From Arthrobacter livingstonensis (GTDB lineage: Bacteria > Actinomycetota > Actinomycetes > Actinomycetales > Micrococcaceae), in assembly GCF_003219815.1 (NCBI RefSeq), contig NZ_QJVD01000021.1, forward strand, positions 28,395-92,394: 64,000 bases of DNA. Reading direction: 5' to 3'. The notes beneath the pieces were generated by a model. That model made no database searches and was not told where the DNA came from. It saw only the letters and a list, made by a program, of their open reading frames with translations. The position numbers and the translations under genes are program-made. This document shows, piece by piece, positions 63,931-64,000 of the stretch. Positions within the stretch are counted from its first letter, which is position 1. Each line of letters opens with the position of its first letter.

Positions 63931-64000
63931 TGGTGCCTCATGTCAATATGCTCGCCAAATGATTCCTGCGTGCCTCATCTAAAGTGCTCGCGAAAGTGTC

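Overview
This window comes from a high-GC actinobacterium, most likely an Arthrobacter-like member of the Micrococcaceae. The clues are the clpP1-clpP2-clpX order behind tig, a mycothiol-type DsbA-like protein, many leaderless starts, GTG/TTG starts and the SCO6880/VirB4/VirD4/MobF type of conjugation genes. No species assignment is claimed.

Layout. (1) 1-18474 is part of a conjugative element (ICE or integrated plasmid) that runs off the left edge. A plus-strand transfer operon encodes a VirB6-like membrane protein, an SCO6880-type membrane protein, a VirB4-like ATPase, a VirD4-like coupling protein and a small DUF4913-like protein, followed by an ArdC-type antirestriction protein. A minus-strand operon runs DUF4192 protein, glutaredoxin-like protein, zinc-ribbon/coiled-coil protein, TraA/MobF relaxase-helicase, membrane protein. 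Between them sits metabolic cargo: an IclR regulator, formimidoylglutamase and an amino-acid ABC importer whose binding protein and permease are fused, all with overlapping stop/start codons. (2) 19196-35758 is a defence island: a complete type I R-M system (hsdM-hsdS-hsdR); an unusual methyltransferase-like/specificity-like/HEPN-like fusion translationally coupled to a GIY-YIG nuclease; a 649-residue protein ending in a HEPN motif, divergent from a 230-residue unknown; a decayed serine recombinase; and an AT-rich ABC-three-component (ABC-3C) type system preceded by a 52-residue membrane peptide too short for ordinary ORF calling. (3) 35759-39339 is a decayed zone with an IS3-like transposase remnant, a helicase-associated-domain protein, a frameshifted uracil-DNA-glycosylase-like gene and small hypotheticals. 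It ends at tRNA-Arg(TCT), whose 3' end faces the accessory region, as expected of an integration site.

(4) 39340 to the end is ordinary chromosome: ssb, a lipoprotein, ettA, a GntR/MFS divergent pair, a frameshifted YCII gene, two thioesterases, a truncated haemoglobin with MscS, OsmC, an SGNH esterase, aminopeptidase N, two DUF1648-type membrane proteins, rpiB-nei2, tRNA-Gly(TCC), tRNA-Pro(TGG), trigger factor, clpP1-clpP2-clpX and a DsbA-like oxidoreductase. tig, clpP1, clpP2 and clpX form a protein-folding and degradation cluster.

The items most worth follow-up are the MTase/HEPN plus GIY-YIG pair, the ABC-3C locus with its detached membrane peptide and possible frameshift junction, and a GC-rich repeat family that forms a five-copy 62-bp intergenic array and also appears as an in-frame 2 x 19-residue insertion in the Nei2 DNA glycosylase. 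All assignments rest on reading motifs by eye; no database search was possible.
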